Assembly (NCBI GenBank): GCA_017459485.1
Contig: JAFUCW010000190.1
Coordinates: forward strand, 1 to 10,194
Length of the DNA: 10,194 nt
Direction: 5' to 3'
Source: Eggerthellaceae bacterium
GTDB lineage: Bacteria > Actinomycetota > Coriobacteriia > Coriobacteriales > Eggerthellaceae
Part shown: positions 1 through 6,593 of the stretch, piece by piece
How positions within the stretch are numbered: position 1 is the first letter of the stretch
Layout: the number at the start of each line of letters is the position of its first letter
The notes under the pieces: model-generated
Told to the model about the DNA's origin: nothing
What the model saw: only the letters and a program-made list of their open reading frames with translations
The model's database searches: none
Program-made: the position numbers and the translations under genes

Positions 1-336
1 ATCACCTACATTTCGGTGCTCGAGCGCAAGAAAGAGATTGGCATACTCCGTGCGATGGGCGCGTCTAAAGGCAATATCGCAAACGTGTTCAACGCCGAAA
101 CGTTCATCGAGGGCCTTATCGCCGGCGTGCTTGCCATCGCAGTCGTTTTGGCCATTTCCGTGCCGGTGAACCGATTCGTCGAAGCGGGTTGGAACGTTCC
201 CAACATCATGTCACTGCCATGGCAAGCGGCATTGGTGCTTATTGGGATAAGCGTGCTTTTGACATTCCTTGCGGGGCTCATTCCCAGCCAGGCGGCTTCC
301 CGCCGCGACCCGGTCGAAGCGCTGCGAAGCGAGTAA
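1..336 (+). CDS. MacB/FtsX-family ABC transporter permease, C-terminal part
   Basis: The open frame runs in from the left edge, so only the last 111 residues are seen and the start is outside the window. The visible part begins with the conserved cytoplasmic segment after a membrane helix (VLERKKEIGILRAMGAS), where FtsX-family permeases carry a 'R..EIG.lRA.GA' motif that contacts the ATPase. Two hydrophobic helices follow at about residues 35-55 and 74-96, and the end, SRRDPVEALRSE, is the typical tail of this family. Such permeases pair with a separate MacB/LolD-like ATPase and act in export, lipoprotein handling or mechanotransmission rather than import. The partner should lie to the left, outside the window. 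The substrate cannot be inferred. Family assignment is secure; the exact role is open. Confidence 0.93.
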   Translation: MTYISVLERKKEIGILRAMGASKGNIANVFNAETFIEGLIAGVLAIAVVLAISVPVNRFVEAGWNVPNIMSLPWQAALVLIGISVLLTFLAGLIPSQAASRRDPVEALRSE

Positions 337-470
337 GCCTATAAGTTTCGGAAAACTGTACTGTTTCGACAAAAAATCCGCTCTCTCGTGGACTCTAACC
401 ACAATATGTGGTAGAAACAAATATTAGATGCACCTGATACATCTCAATGCAGCAATAAAACGAACTAGAA

Positions 471-740
471 ATGAGACGCAGCATGAACGAACGAATTCAG
501 GGTGTGGACGTATATGGTGGCGGTCCCGTGCAACACTACGTGTTCACGGCACATGCGCAGCGGGAGCGCAAGAGATTCTTGCTAAAAATGCTCATCGTTG
601 TTCTACTTGCCATCGTGTGCGCCTGGTGCATGCGCTCGGCATTCCTTGCTATCGCAGAGCCACCACAGGCAACCGCTGATCCTGCGCCTATCTCGCAGGT
701 TCACACAAGCGAAAGCGTGCAGCAGCCAGCCGAAGCGTAA
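471..740 (+). CDS. Small single-pass membrane protein, unknown function
   Basis: This is a short protein of 89 residues, or 85 if translation starts at the second in-frame ATG (483). Neither start has a strong Shine-Dalgarno sequence, so the start is uncertain. About 40 polar residues come first (GVDVYGGG, then a basic stretch RERKR), then one hydrophobic helix at about residues 40-61 (rich in L, V, I, A), then a Pro/Ala/Glu/Ser-rich tail. By the positive-inside rule the basic N-terminal part would be cytoplasmic and the tail external. I do not recognise the family. Support for a real gene comes from the clean helix, the charge layout and a well-formed intrinsic terminator that begins inside its last codons and encloses its stop codon. 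It lies 134 bases after the FtsX-type gene on the same strand and could be co-transcribed or independent. Confidence 0.62.
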   Translation: MRRSMNERIQGVDVYGGGPVQHYVFTAHAQRERKRFLLKMLIVVLLAIVCAWCMRSAFLAIAEPPQATADPAPISQVHTSESVQQPAEA

Positions 741-756
741 ATGGCTGCTGCTTTTT
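719..756 (+). terminator. Intrinsic terminator enclosing the stop codon of the small gene
   Basis: A perfect 10-bp stem is formed by GCAGCAGCCA (719-728) and TGGCTGCTGC (742-751), with a 13-base loop, followed at once by TTTTT (752-756). The TAA stop (738-740) is in the loop and the 5' arm is coding sequence. This is a classical Rho-independent terminator on the plus strand. It should end the transcript of the small membrane protein gene and any read-through from the FtsX-type gene. Confidence 0.85.
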
Positions 757-788
757 GTTCCGCCGTTCAACGAGCGGCGGAACAAAAA
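752..788. repeat. 14-bp inverted repeat directly after the terminator
   Basis: The arms TTTTTGTTCCGCCG (752-765) and CGGCGGAACAAAAA (775-788) pair perfectly around a 9-base loop. The 5' arm reuses the T-run of the terminator before it. On either strand the 3' arm ends in A residues rather than a T-run, so it is not a standard intrinsic terminator. It could be an end-protecting hairpin, part of a compound terminator, or a protein-binding palindrome. The structure is plain; its role is not. Confidence 0.6.
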
Positions 789-942
789 AGGTGCTTATGC
801 GCCTTGTTTCTTTTGCCCTTTTCCATTCCGGGGCTGCCTCTGCCTTGCCTGTCTTATGGTATTACCGTTTTTGTAACGTCGCCAGAGTGCCGGGTAGGGT
901 AGTGTCAGGAATCTTGCGAGCGCTGTCCTTTCGCCTGCTTTA

Positions 943-983
943 AGCCCCTCCCAAAATGCAAAATGCATACCCTGGGAAGGGCT
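943..983 (-). terminator. Hairpin downstream of the diguanylate cyclase gene, probable terminator
   Basis: The arms at 943-953 and 973-983 form an 11-bp stem with an 19-base loop. On the plus strand one pair is a C-A mismatch, but in minus-strand RNA the same position is a G-U wobble, so the stem is fully paired only in the transcript coming from the cyclase gene. It lies about 28 bases after that gene's stop codon, where a terminator is expected. The tail is only UU followed by AAAG, so termination may be inefficient or the hairpin may mainly protect the 3' end. Confidence 0.5.
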
Positions 984-1011
984 CTGCGCAGCGTTGAAGC
1001 GGCGGACAGCC

Positions 1012-2640
1012 TTACAAGTGCACGAGCCTGACGGATTCTCTGTCTCCTGGCTTGTTGATGTTCTTCTTCACCGCATAGAGCGCGTTGTCTGCTTCGTTTA
1101 TGAAATCGTTCTGCTCTTGTCCATCGGACGGGACGCTGTTGCAGATGCCCTGAGAAATCGATATGCTGCCGCGTTCTCCCAAGCGCCGCAGCGTCTTGTT
1201 TTGTTCGAGCACCTTCTCGCCAAGCTCGTGGGCGATGTCCATGATCTCTTCGTCGCTCTTGTTTTCGTAGAGCATGACGAATTCGTCTCCGCCGTAGCGC
1301 GCACAGAAAAGACCATGCTTGTCGGAGACCTCCTGGATTACACTCGCAACTTTTTGCAGGCAGACGTCTCCGGCAAGGTGTCCGTAGGTGTCGTTGTACG
1401 TCTTGAACTTGTCCACGTCCATCAAAGACACTGCAAAGGGCGTCCCGTTCTTTCTTGCGTTCTCGAACATCGACAGCATGGACTGGTCGAACTTGAGGCG
1501 GTTGGCCAGCCCTGTCAGCGGGTCCTTCTGCGCCTGCGCCTGCAGTCGCTCGTTTTCGAGAAGAATTCTCTCCTGCTCCTTGCGCTGTTCGTCCATGACG
1601 TTGATCAGGTCGATGGAGTACTGGTATATCTTGCTCTGTTCGTCTTGCTGCTGCTTGGCCAGATGGTACTGTTCGCGCAGGTGGTGGTTCACCTTGTCAA
1701 TGTCGCCCTTCTTTTCGTAGAGCGCAATCTCGATGGTCGAAATGATCTTTTTCACCTGCATCACCGGGCTGGTGCCAACGGTGTCCTTGATGACTTTGAG
1801 CACCTCTTCGGCGGCGTCCAGCTTGTCGTACTCGATCAGGATGTGGCAGAGATCTTCGACGTCCGTGATGAAGTCGTACACCCGATGGGTGTCCTGGAGC
1901 TTTTCGATGATGTCCTTGCTTCGCACCTCGTACGCTTCGTCGTTGCCTTCCAGGATGTTGATGATAAGCCTGAGCATAAATATGGGCAGTACGACGCTCG
2001 GATTGTTGGAGACGTCCGCCTCCTTTTCCATCTGCACGATCCTGGCGTCGGCCTCTTTCGCCCCTTCGACGTCTCCCATGAGCGCGGAGAGCATGCCTTC
2101 TGAAAAGTAGCCGTTGATCATGTTCTGGTAGTAGTAGAAGTCGTCCTTGGAGCTCTGGGCCTGCAGTTCGGTGCTGATGCGCACGTATTCCAGGGCCTTT
2201 TCGTAGCGGTGCATCCTTGCATAAACCTGGCCGATGTTGTTGTTGATGATGCTTAAGAGGTAGTTGTTTCCGCTCTGCTCGCACGTATGGATTGCGTTCA
2301 TGTAATAGAAATACGCCACGTCATAGCTGCCATTGTTGAGTGCATCCAGGCCGACGTAGTTGTATGCACGGGCAAGAAGCTCGTTGTCGCCCGCCAAGGT
2401 GAAAAACGATACCGCTTTCGCTAGGTTCTCTCTGAAGCTGTCCCATCCTCGCTCCAGGGAGTACAAGGCGTCGGCGATGTGAAAGTGCACAAAGCCCTGA
2501 AGGGCGAAGTCCTTCTGCTCGTATGCGACTTCTTTGAGCTGTGAAAGCGTCTCCAACACGTCATCCGACATGTTTTGCTTTTGCTCGAATACCTTTTCGA
2601 TGAGGGCTATGGTGCTTGCGTCGTATTTGTTGATATCCAT
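1012..2640 (-). CDS. Diguanylate cyclase with N-terminal TPR-like sensor region (GGDEF protein)
   Basis: This 542-residue protein should make cyclic di-GMP from two GTP. Residues ~30-340 are helical with TPR-like features (repeated A..Y...G and Y..AL..Y spacing, for example NIGQVYARMHRYEKALEY at 135-152). A charged coiled-coil-like linker follows at ~340-371. The GGDEF domain covers ~372-530: it opens with DPLTGLANR (373-381), has the metal and substrate segment MDVDKFKTYND (407-417), and an intact GGDEF signature at 450-454. The inhibitory RxxD site should occupy 441-444 but reads KHGL, so product inhibition through that site is unlikely. There is no signal peptide or membrane helix, so it is cytosolic. 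The ATG start has AGGAAA just upstream. It follows the transporter operon on the same strand, with its own promoter in the 186-base gap. The TPR-like part probably senses a protein or peptide partner; that is inference. Confidence 0.92.
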   Translation of the reverse strand: MDINKYDASTIALIEKVFEQKQNMSDDVLETLSQLKEVAYEQKDFALQGFVHFHIADALYSLERGWDSFRENLAKAVSFFTLAGDNELLARAYNYVGLDALNNGSYDVAYFYYMNAIHTCEQSGNNYLLSIINNNIGQVYARMHRYEKALEYVRISTELQAQSSKDDFYYYQNMINGYFSEGMLSALMGDVEGAKEADARIVQMEKEADVSNNPSVVLPIFMLRLIINILEGNDEAYEVRSKDIIEKLQDTHRVYDFITDVEDLCHILIEYDKLDAAEEVLKVIKDTVGTSPVMQVKKIISTIEIALYEKKGDIDKVNHHLREQYHLAKQQQDEQSKIYQYSIDLINVMDEQRKEQERILLENERLQAQAQKDPLTGLANRLKFDQSMLSMFENARKNGTPFAVSLMDVDKFKTYNDTYGHLAGDVCLQKVASVIQEVSDKHGLFCARYGGDEFVMLYENKSDEEIMDIAHELGEKVLEQNKTLRRLGERGSISISQGICNSVPSDGQEQNDFINEADNALYAVKKNINKPGDRESVRLVHL

Positions 2641-2749
2641 TTTCCTAGCGCATCACTTTCTCGGAGATAGGCCCCCCGTCTAGGTGTTGGGCTCTCTGGA
2701 CTCTAAGGGCAACGTCATTTGTTATCCCGTGCGTTCCTTCCCCATATGC

Positions 2750-2778
2750 ATTCTAAACGTATGCACTTTCGTTCTCAA
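2750..2778 (-). promoter_or_regulatory. Sigma-70-type promoter of the diguanylate cyclase gene
   Basis: Read on the minus strand, a -35 box TTGAGA (2778-2773) and a -10 box TAGAAT (2755-2750) each match the consensus at five of six positions, with the optimal 17-base spacer. Transcription would start near 2743, leaving a 5' leader of about 100 bases before the ATG at 2640. No riboswitch is recognised in the leader. The promoter lies after the stop of the transporter ATPase gene, so the cyclase can be expressed independently of the operon upstream. Confidence 0.68.
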
Positions 2779-2826
2779 TAAGGCATCGCAGCTCCCCTTG
2801 CCCTGCCACACGTCGGCCCTGCACCG

Positions 2827-4623
2827 TCAGTCCCCTACCCAGAGGGGGATCGACCCGCCGGGAATGGCGGCGATCAAGTCGCGTGTGTATTGCTCCTGCG
2901 GGTTGGCGAACAGCTCGACGCAAGTGCCCGTTTCCACCGTTTTCCCGTCGCGCATGACGATGACTTCGTCGGCGCTCTGGCGCACAACCGCCAAATCGTG
3001 CGTGATGAATAGGTAGGACAGGCTCAATTCGCTTTGCAAGTCTGCAAGCAGCTGCAAGATCTGCGCTTGCACCAGCACGTCGAGCGCCGACACGGCTTCG
3101 TCAAGCACGATTATTTCAGGATTCAGAGCAAGGGCACGCGCGATGGCCACTCTTTGGCGCTGGCCGCCCGAAAGCTCGCCAGGATAGCGGCGCATGGCCG
3201 ATCGCGGCAAGGACACCAAATCTAGCAGCTCTGCCACGCGCTTCTCGCGTTCGCCGCGCGTACCCACCTTGTGAATCCGCAGTGGCTCTTCGATGCAGCG
3301 GTAAATCGACATCATCGGGTCAAGGGAACCATAGGGGTTCTGGAAAACCGGCTGCATCTTGCGGCGCTGTTCGAACATGTCCGTTTTGCTCAACGTGGAT
3401 GCCGCCACGCCTTCGTAGTACACTTCGCCCGAAGTCGCATCAAGCAATCCCAGCAAGATATTGGCAACCGTCGATTTGCCCGAGCCCGATTCGCCCACGA
3501 TGGCCAGGGTTGTTCCACGGGAAATGGTAAAAGAGACGTCGTCGACGGCACGAAGCTGTTGTTTTTCGCCCTTGGCGCCGCGGATGTCGAAGACTTTCAC
3601 CAGGTGCTCGGCGCGAAGAACTTCGCCTGCGCGGCCCTGCCCGCCGCCACTTTGTTCGCCCTCGGCCTTCGTAGGCATGCCCGGTGCTTGCGCACGGACA
3701 ACCCCCGCGCTCAACCGTTGCGAGGACAGCGAAGGTGCCGCCTGCACCAGGCGCTTCGTGTAGGGATGGCGCGGGTTTTGCAGAATCTCAAGCGACGGTC
3801 CCGATTCGACGATGCGGCCGCGGTGCATGACCACTACATACGAGGCACGCTCGGCCGCCAGGCCAAGGTCGTGCGTGATGAACATGACCGCCGTGCCCAG
3901 TTCGCTCGTCAGTTCGTTCAGGTGGTCGAGGATGCGCTTTTGGACAGTCACGTCCAGGGCGGACGTTGGCTCATCGGCAATGAGCAGTTTGGGGTTGCAT
4001 GCCAAACCGATTCCAATGAGCGCGCGCTGGCACATGCCGCCGGAAAACTCGTGTGGGTACTGTTTTGCACGACGCTCGGCATCGGGCAGACCGGCATGCT
4101 CCAGCATCTCAACGGCGACCTTGTGTGCTTCGCTGCCCTTTGCAACGTTGTTGGCAACCAGGGCCTCGCGCACCTGATAGCCAATCGTCCACACGGGGTT
4201 CAAATTCGACATCGGATCTTGCGGGACAAGGCCGATTTTCGAGCCGCGCAAAGCTTCGTATTCCTTGCGGGTGCAGTGCGTGATGTCTTTGCCGTCGAAC
4301 AGGATTTTCCCGCCAGTCACCTTCCCCGTGCCCGGCAGCAAGCCAATGACGGCAGACGCAATGGTCGACTTGCCGGAACCCGATTCGCCCACGATGGCGA
4401 TCGACTGGCCTGGGTAGATGCAAAAGCTGGCTTTGCGCACGGCTTGCACCGTGCCCGTTGACGACTGGAACGCAACCTCGAAGTCCTTGACTTCTAGCAG
4501 AGGTTTCGGCTCTTGGACTCCTGCCGCCGGGGGCTCTGCTGACGCCTGGGTCCTTGCAGCCCCTGCGCGCTTCGTAGTAGTCTGGACATCCGTTGCCAGC
4601 GAGGATGTGTTTGCTTGCAGCAC
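2827..4623 (-). CDS. Peptide ABC transporter ATPase, two nucleotide-binding domains fused (DppD-DppF type)
   Basis: This 598-residue cytoplasmic protein powers peptide import. The first ATPase domain (~43-300) has Walker [10 protein letters not shown] (79-87), Q-loop Q135, signature FSGGMCQR (193-200), Walker B with D217-E218 and H-loop H251, followed by the HPYTKRL segment typical of oligopeptide ATPases. A Gly/Ala/Gln-rich linker (~300-338) leads to the second domain with Walker A (377-385), Q428, LSGGQRQR (484-491), D508-E509 and H542. Both sites look catalytically complete. The fused form replaces separate DppD and DppF subunits, as in GsiA or YejF. The first ~40 residues are low-complexity Ala/Thr/Glu. 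The GTG start overlaps the previous gene's TAG by one base (TAGTG), with GAGGA just upstream, indicating translational coupling to the DppC-type permease. The exact peptide range is unknown. Confidence 0.95.
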   Translation of the reverse strand: MLQANTSSLATDVQTTTKRAGAARTQASAEPPAAGVQEPKPLLEVKDFEVAFQSSTGTVQAVRKASFCIYPGQSIAIVGESGSGKSTIASAVIGLLPGTGKVTGGKILFDGKDITHCTRKEYEALRGSKIGLVPQDPMSNLNPVWTIGYQVREALVANNVAKGSEAHKVAVEMLEHAGLPDAERRAKQYPHEFSGGMCQRALIGIGLACNPKLLIADEPTSALDVTVQKRILDHLNELTSELGTAVMFITHDLGLAAERASYVVVMHRGRIVESGPSLEILQNPRHPYTKRLVQAAPSLSSQRLSAGVVRAQAPGMPTKAEGEQSGGGQGRAGEVLRAEHLVKVFDIRGAKGEKQQLRAVDDVSFTISRGTTLAIVGESGSGKSTVANILLGLLDATSGEVYYEGVAASTLSKTDMFEQRRKMQPVFQNPYGSLDPMMSIYRCIEEPLRIHKVGTRGEREKRVAELLDLVSLPRSAMRRYPGELSGGQRQRVAIARALALNPEIIVLDEAVSALDVLVQAQILQLLADLQSELSLSYLFITHDLAVVRQSADEVIVMRDGKTVETGTCVELFANPQEQYTRDLIAAIPGGSIPLWVGD

Positions 4624-5570
4624 TATTTCCTCGCTTTCGGGTCAAGGGCATCACGGACGACGTCGCCCATCATGATGAAGCCGAGCACCGTCAAGGCGAG
4701 GGCACCTGCAGGATAGAACAGCACCTGCGGAGCCTCGCGGAGCACGGAACGCGCCGAGGAAATGTCGGCACCCCACGAAACGATCGTTGGCGGCAAGCCA
4801 ATGCCAAGGAACGACAGGGTTGCTTCGGTCACGATGTAGGAACCCAGGGCAACCGTCGCATAGACGATAATCGGGGCGGCGGCATTGGGAAGAATATGGC
4901 GAAGCATGTTTGAAAGACCTCCCGATCCAAGAGCGCGTGCGGCGGTCACATACTCCTCTTGCTTCGCCTCCATGACCGCGCTCCGACAGATGCGTGCAAT
5001 CTGAGGCCAGCCGAAGAGCGAGATCACGACCACAACTGTCCAAATGGAGCGCGATTCTTTGAAGATCTGCATGATGACAATGGCTGCCAACACGAACGGG
5101 ATGGCAAAGAACACATCGGTGACGCGCGAAAGCAAAGAGTCCGCCCAGCCGCCGCGAAAGCCTGCAATCGAGCCCACAATCGTGCCAATGGTAACGGAGA
5201 TAAGCATGGTCAGCACGCCAACGGCAACCGATGCGCGGGCCCCGTAAATGGTGCGCGCGTAGATATCGCGACCTTGCTTGTCGAAGCCAAAGGGATGCCC
5301 GGGCTCGGGGAGGCCAAGCGAATGGCTCAGTTCGGCATAACGCGGGTCCACTGAAGTGAAGAGCCAAGGGAAAAGGGCAATGAGCACAGAGAACAGGATG
5401 AGTGCGGCAGAGATCCAGAAAATGGGTCGGCGGCGCAATTGCCGCCATGCTTCACCCAGCAAAGACGCGGGAGGGCGGTCGTCGGGCACTGCGTCAACAG
5501 CACCAAGACCAGTTTCGTCGATATCGGAAAACGTATGTTCCTGCCCTGGATATACTTGTGTTTCACTCAT
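4623..5570 (-). CDS. Peptide ABC transporter permease, DppC/OppC type
   Basis: This 315-residue inner-membrane protein forms half of the peptide channel. After a ~45-residue acidic cytoplasmic N-terminus there are about six helices (roughly 50-70, 113-137, 155-170, 176-192, 233-255 and 288-305). The external motif GFDKQGRDIYAR (95-106) corresponds to the conserved G.D..GRD..SR of OppC-like permeases. The coupling loop EEYVTAARALGSG (205-217) is the EAA motif that docks on the ATPase. The ATG start overlaps the last 8 bases of the upstream permease gene and is preceded by AAGGAT, so the two are probably translationally coupled. The stop overlaps the ATPase start by one base. It pairs with the DppB-type permease as a heterodimer. 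Assignment to the DppC/OppC family is secure; the split between di- and oligopeptides is not. Confidence 0.95.
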   Translation of the reverse strand: MSETQVYPGQEHTFSDIDETGLGAVDAVPDDRPPASLLGEAWRQLRRRPIFWISAALILFSVLIALFPWLFTSVDPRYAELSHSLGLPEPGHPFGFDKQGRDIYARTIYGARASVAVGVLTMLISVTIGTIVGSIAGFRGGWADSLLSRVTDVFFAIPFVLAAIVIMQIFKESRSIWTVVVVISLFGWPQIARICRSAVMEAKQEEYVTAARALGSGGLSNMLRHILPNAAAPIIVYATVALGSYIVTEATLSFLGIGLPPTIVSWGADISSARSVLREAPQVLFYPAGALALTVLGFIMMGDVVRDALDPKARK

Positions 5571-6489
5571 ATCTTATCCTTGGGTCAAGAGCTGCGTAGA
5601 GCAAGTCCACGATAAGCGAAGTGAAAATGTAGACGAGTACGAGAATCGTGGTGAAAGACACCACCGTCGCCGCTTCACCTTGGAAAATAGCCTTGTACAT
5701 AGTGCCGCCGACGCCAGGAATATTAAAGATGCCCTCGGTCACTATTGCGCCGCCCATGAGTGCGCCAAGGTCGGCACCGATAAACGTGATGACCGGAATG
5801 AGGGAATTGCGCAGGATATGGCGCGTGACGACTTGAGGGCGGCTCAAGCCCTTCGCGGTGGCGGTGCGCACGTAATCCGCCGTCGCGTTCCTGGCAACTT
5901 CGGTGCGCGTCAGGCGCAGGATGTAGGCGAAGGAAACGGCTCCCAGCACAATTGCCGGCATGAGCATGGACTTGAAGGACATGCTGCGGTCAACCGTGAC
6001 AGGAAGCCATCCCAGCTTTACTCCTATGATGAATTGAAGAAGGAACCCGATGACAAACACGGGAACGGCGATAAGCAGCAGCGAAAGAACCAGAACCGTT
6101 GAGTCGAACACTCCGCCGCGACGAAGACCGGCAAAGACTCCGAAGGCAATGCCGAACACAGACTCGAAGACAATGGCCATCAGCGCCAGCTTGAGCGTCC
6201 ACGGGAACGCGTCGGCCATAACTTCCACAACGGGACGGCCTGAAAAGGTTACGCCGAAGTCGAACGTGAAAATGCCTTTGAGGTAGTAGAGGTATTGGAC
6301 GATAAGCGGCTGGTCAAGGTGGTACTCTTTTTCGATTGCCAAACGCACGGCTGGGGGCAGGCCCTTGTCCCCGCCAAGAGCGGCAATGGGGTCGCCGGGC
6401 AGTGCGTACACCATGGCGTAGATAAGGAAGGTCGCTCCGAAAAACACAGGGATAAGCTGGAGTAGCCTGCGCCCAACATACCGTTTCAT
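5563..6489 (-). CDS. Peptide ABC transporter permease, DppB/OppB type
   Basis: This 308-residue inner-membrane protein is the other half of the channel. It has the family's N-terminal helix (~9-30) ending in ALPGDPIAALGG, a periplasmic-side domain (~40-95), and five further helices at about 97-121, 131-155, 175-194, 232-253 and 277-299. The coupling loop is ADYVRTATAKGLSRPQV (204-220), and TEGIFNIPGVG (251-261) is the conserved segment after it. The length is normal for DppB/OppB. The ATG start has only a weak ribosome site (GGGTG about 7 bases before it). The 104-base gap to the binding-protein gene upstream contains a strong hairpin rather than a promoter, so this gene is probably expressed by read-through at a reduced level. 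Confidence 0.95.
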   Translation of the reverse strand: MKRYVGRRLLQLIPVFFGATFLIYAMVYALPGDPIAALGGDKGLPPAVRLAIEKEYHLDQPLIVQYLYYLKGIFTFDFGVTFSGRPVVEVMADAFPWTLKLALMAIVFESVFGIAFGVFAGLRRGGVFDSTVLVLSLLLIAVPVFVIGFLLQFIIGVKLGWLPVTVDRSMSFKSMLMPAIVLGAVSFAYILRLTRTEVARNATADYVRTATAKGLSRPQVVTRHILRNSLIPVITFIGADLGALMGGAIVTEGIFNIPGVGGTMYKAIFQGEAATVVSFTTILVLVYIFTSLIVDLLYAALDPRIRYE

Positions 6490-6524
6490 ATCAACACCCG
6501 TCGTCCGTTACGACAACAACTACA

Positions 6525-6563
6525 ACAGTGTGGGGTAGCTCGAAAGAAACCGCCCCACACTGT
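6525..6563 (-). terminator. Intra-operon hairpin between binding protein and permease genes (attenuator-like)
   Basis: A perfect 11-bp stem is formed by ACAGTGTGGGG (6525-6535) and CCCCACACTGT (6553-6563) with a 17-base loop. On the minus strand it is followed by a mixed U/G tail (TGTAGTTGTTGT) rather than a pure U-run. It lies about 30 bases after the binding-protein stop. Hairpins in this place in import operons commonly cause partial termination or protect the upstream mRNA from decay, so that binding protein is made in excess over permeases. That role is inferred from position. Confidence 0.65.
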
Positions 6564-6593
6564 ATTCCTGCCCTTTGCCCAAAGAGGACAATG

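Noticed and set aside
398..412. Palindrome ACCACA-ATA-TGTGGT upstream of the small gene
   Set aside because: A 6-bp stem without a U-run is too short to call a terminator, and with no clear promoter around it an operator call would be a guess.
755..943. A 62-codon open frame on the plus strand after the small membrane gene
   Set aside because: It starts inside a hairpin, lacks a ribosome site, and has no recognisable domain or convincing membrane-protein layout.
994..2103. A 369-codon open frame on the plus strand, rich in Leu, Val, His and Phe
   Set aside because: It lies antisense to the diguanylate cyclase gene, whose minus-strand protein has clear GGDEF motifs, a ribosome site and a promoter. 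The antisense composition has no domain character.
2641..2743. Possible cyclic di-GMP riboswitch in the leader of the diguanylate cyclase gene
   Set aside because: The conserved cores of the known cyclic di-GMP riboswitch classes could not be found in the leader.
2765..2826. Intrinsic terminator after the transporter ATPase gene
   Set aside because: Only short, imperfect stems can be drawn (GGCAG with CTGC and TGCC), followed by TTATT. This is too weak to claim.
3271..4461. A 396-codon open frame on the plus strand
   Set aside because: It is antisense to the two-domain transporter ATPase with full Walker and signature motifs. High GC at third positions creates long spurious frames.
5356..6102. 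A 248-codon open frame on the plus strand, very rich in Arg, His, Asn and Asp
   Set aside because: It is antisense to both permease genes, and its composition is that of a shadow frame.
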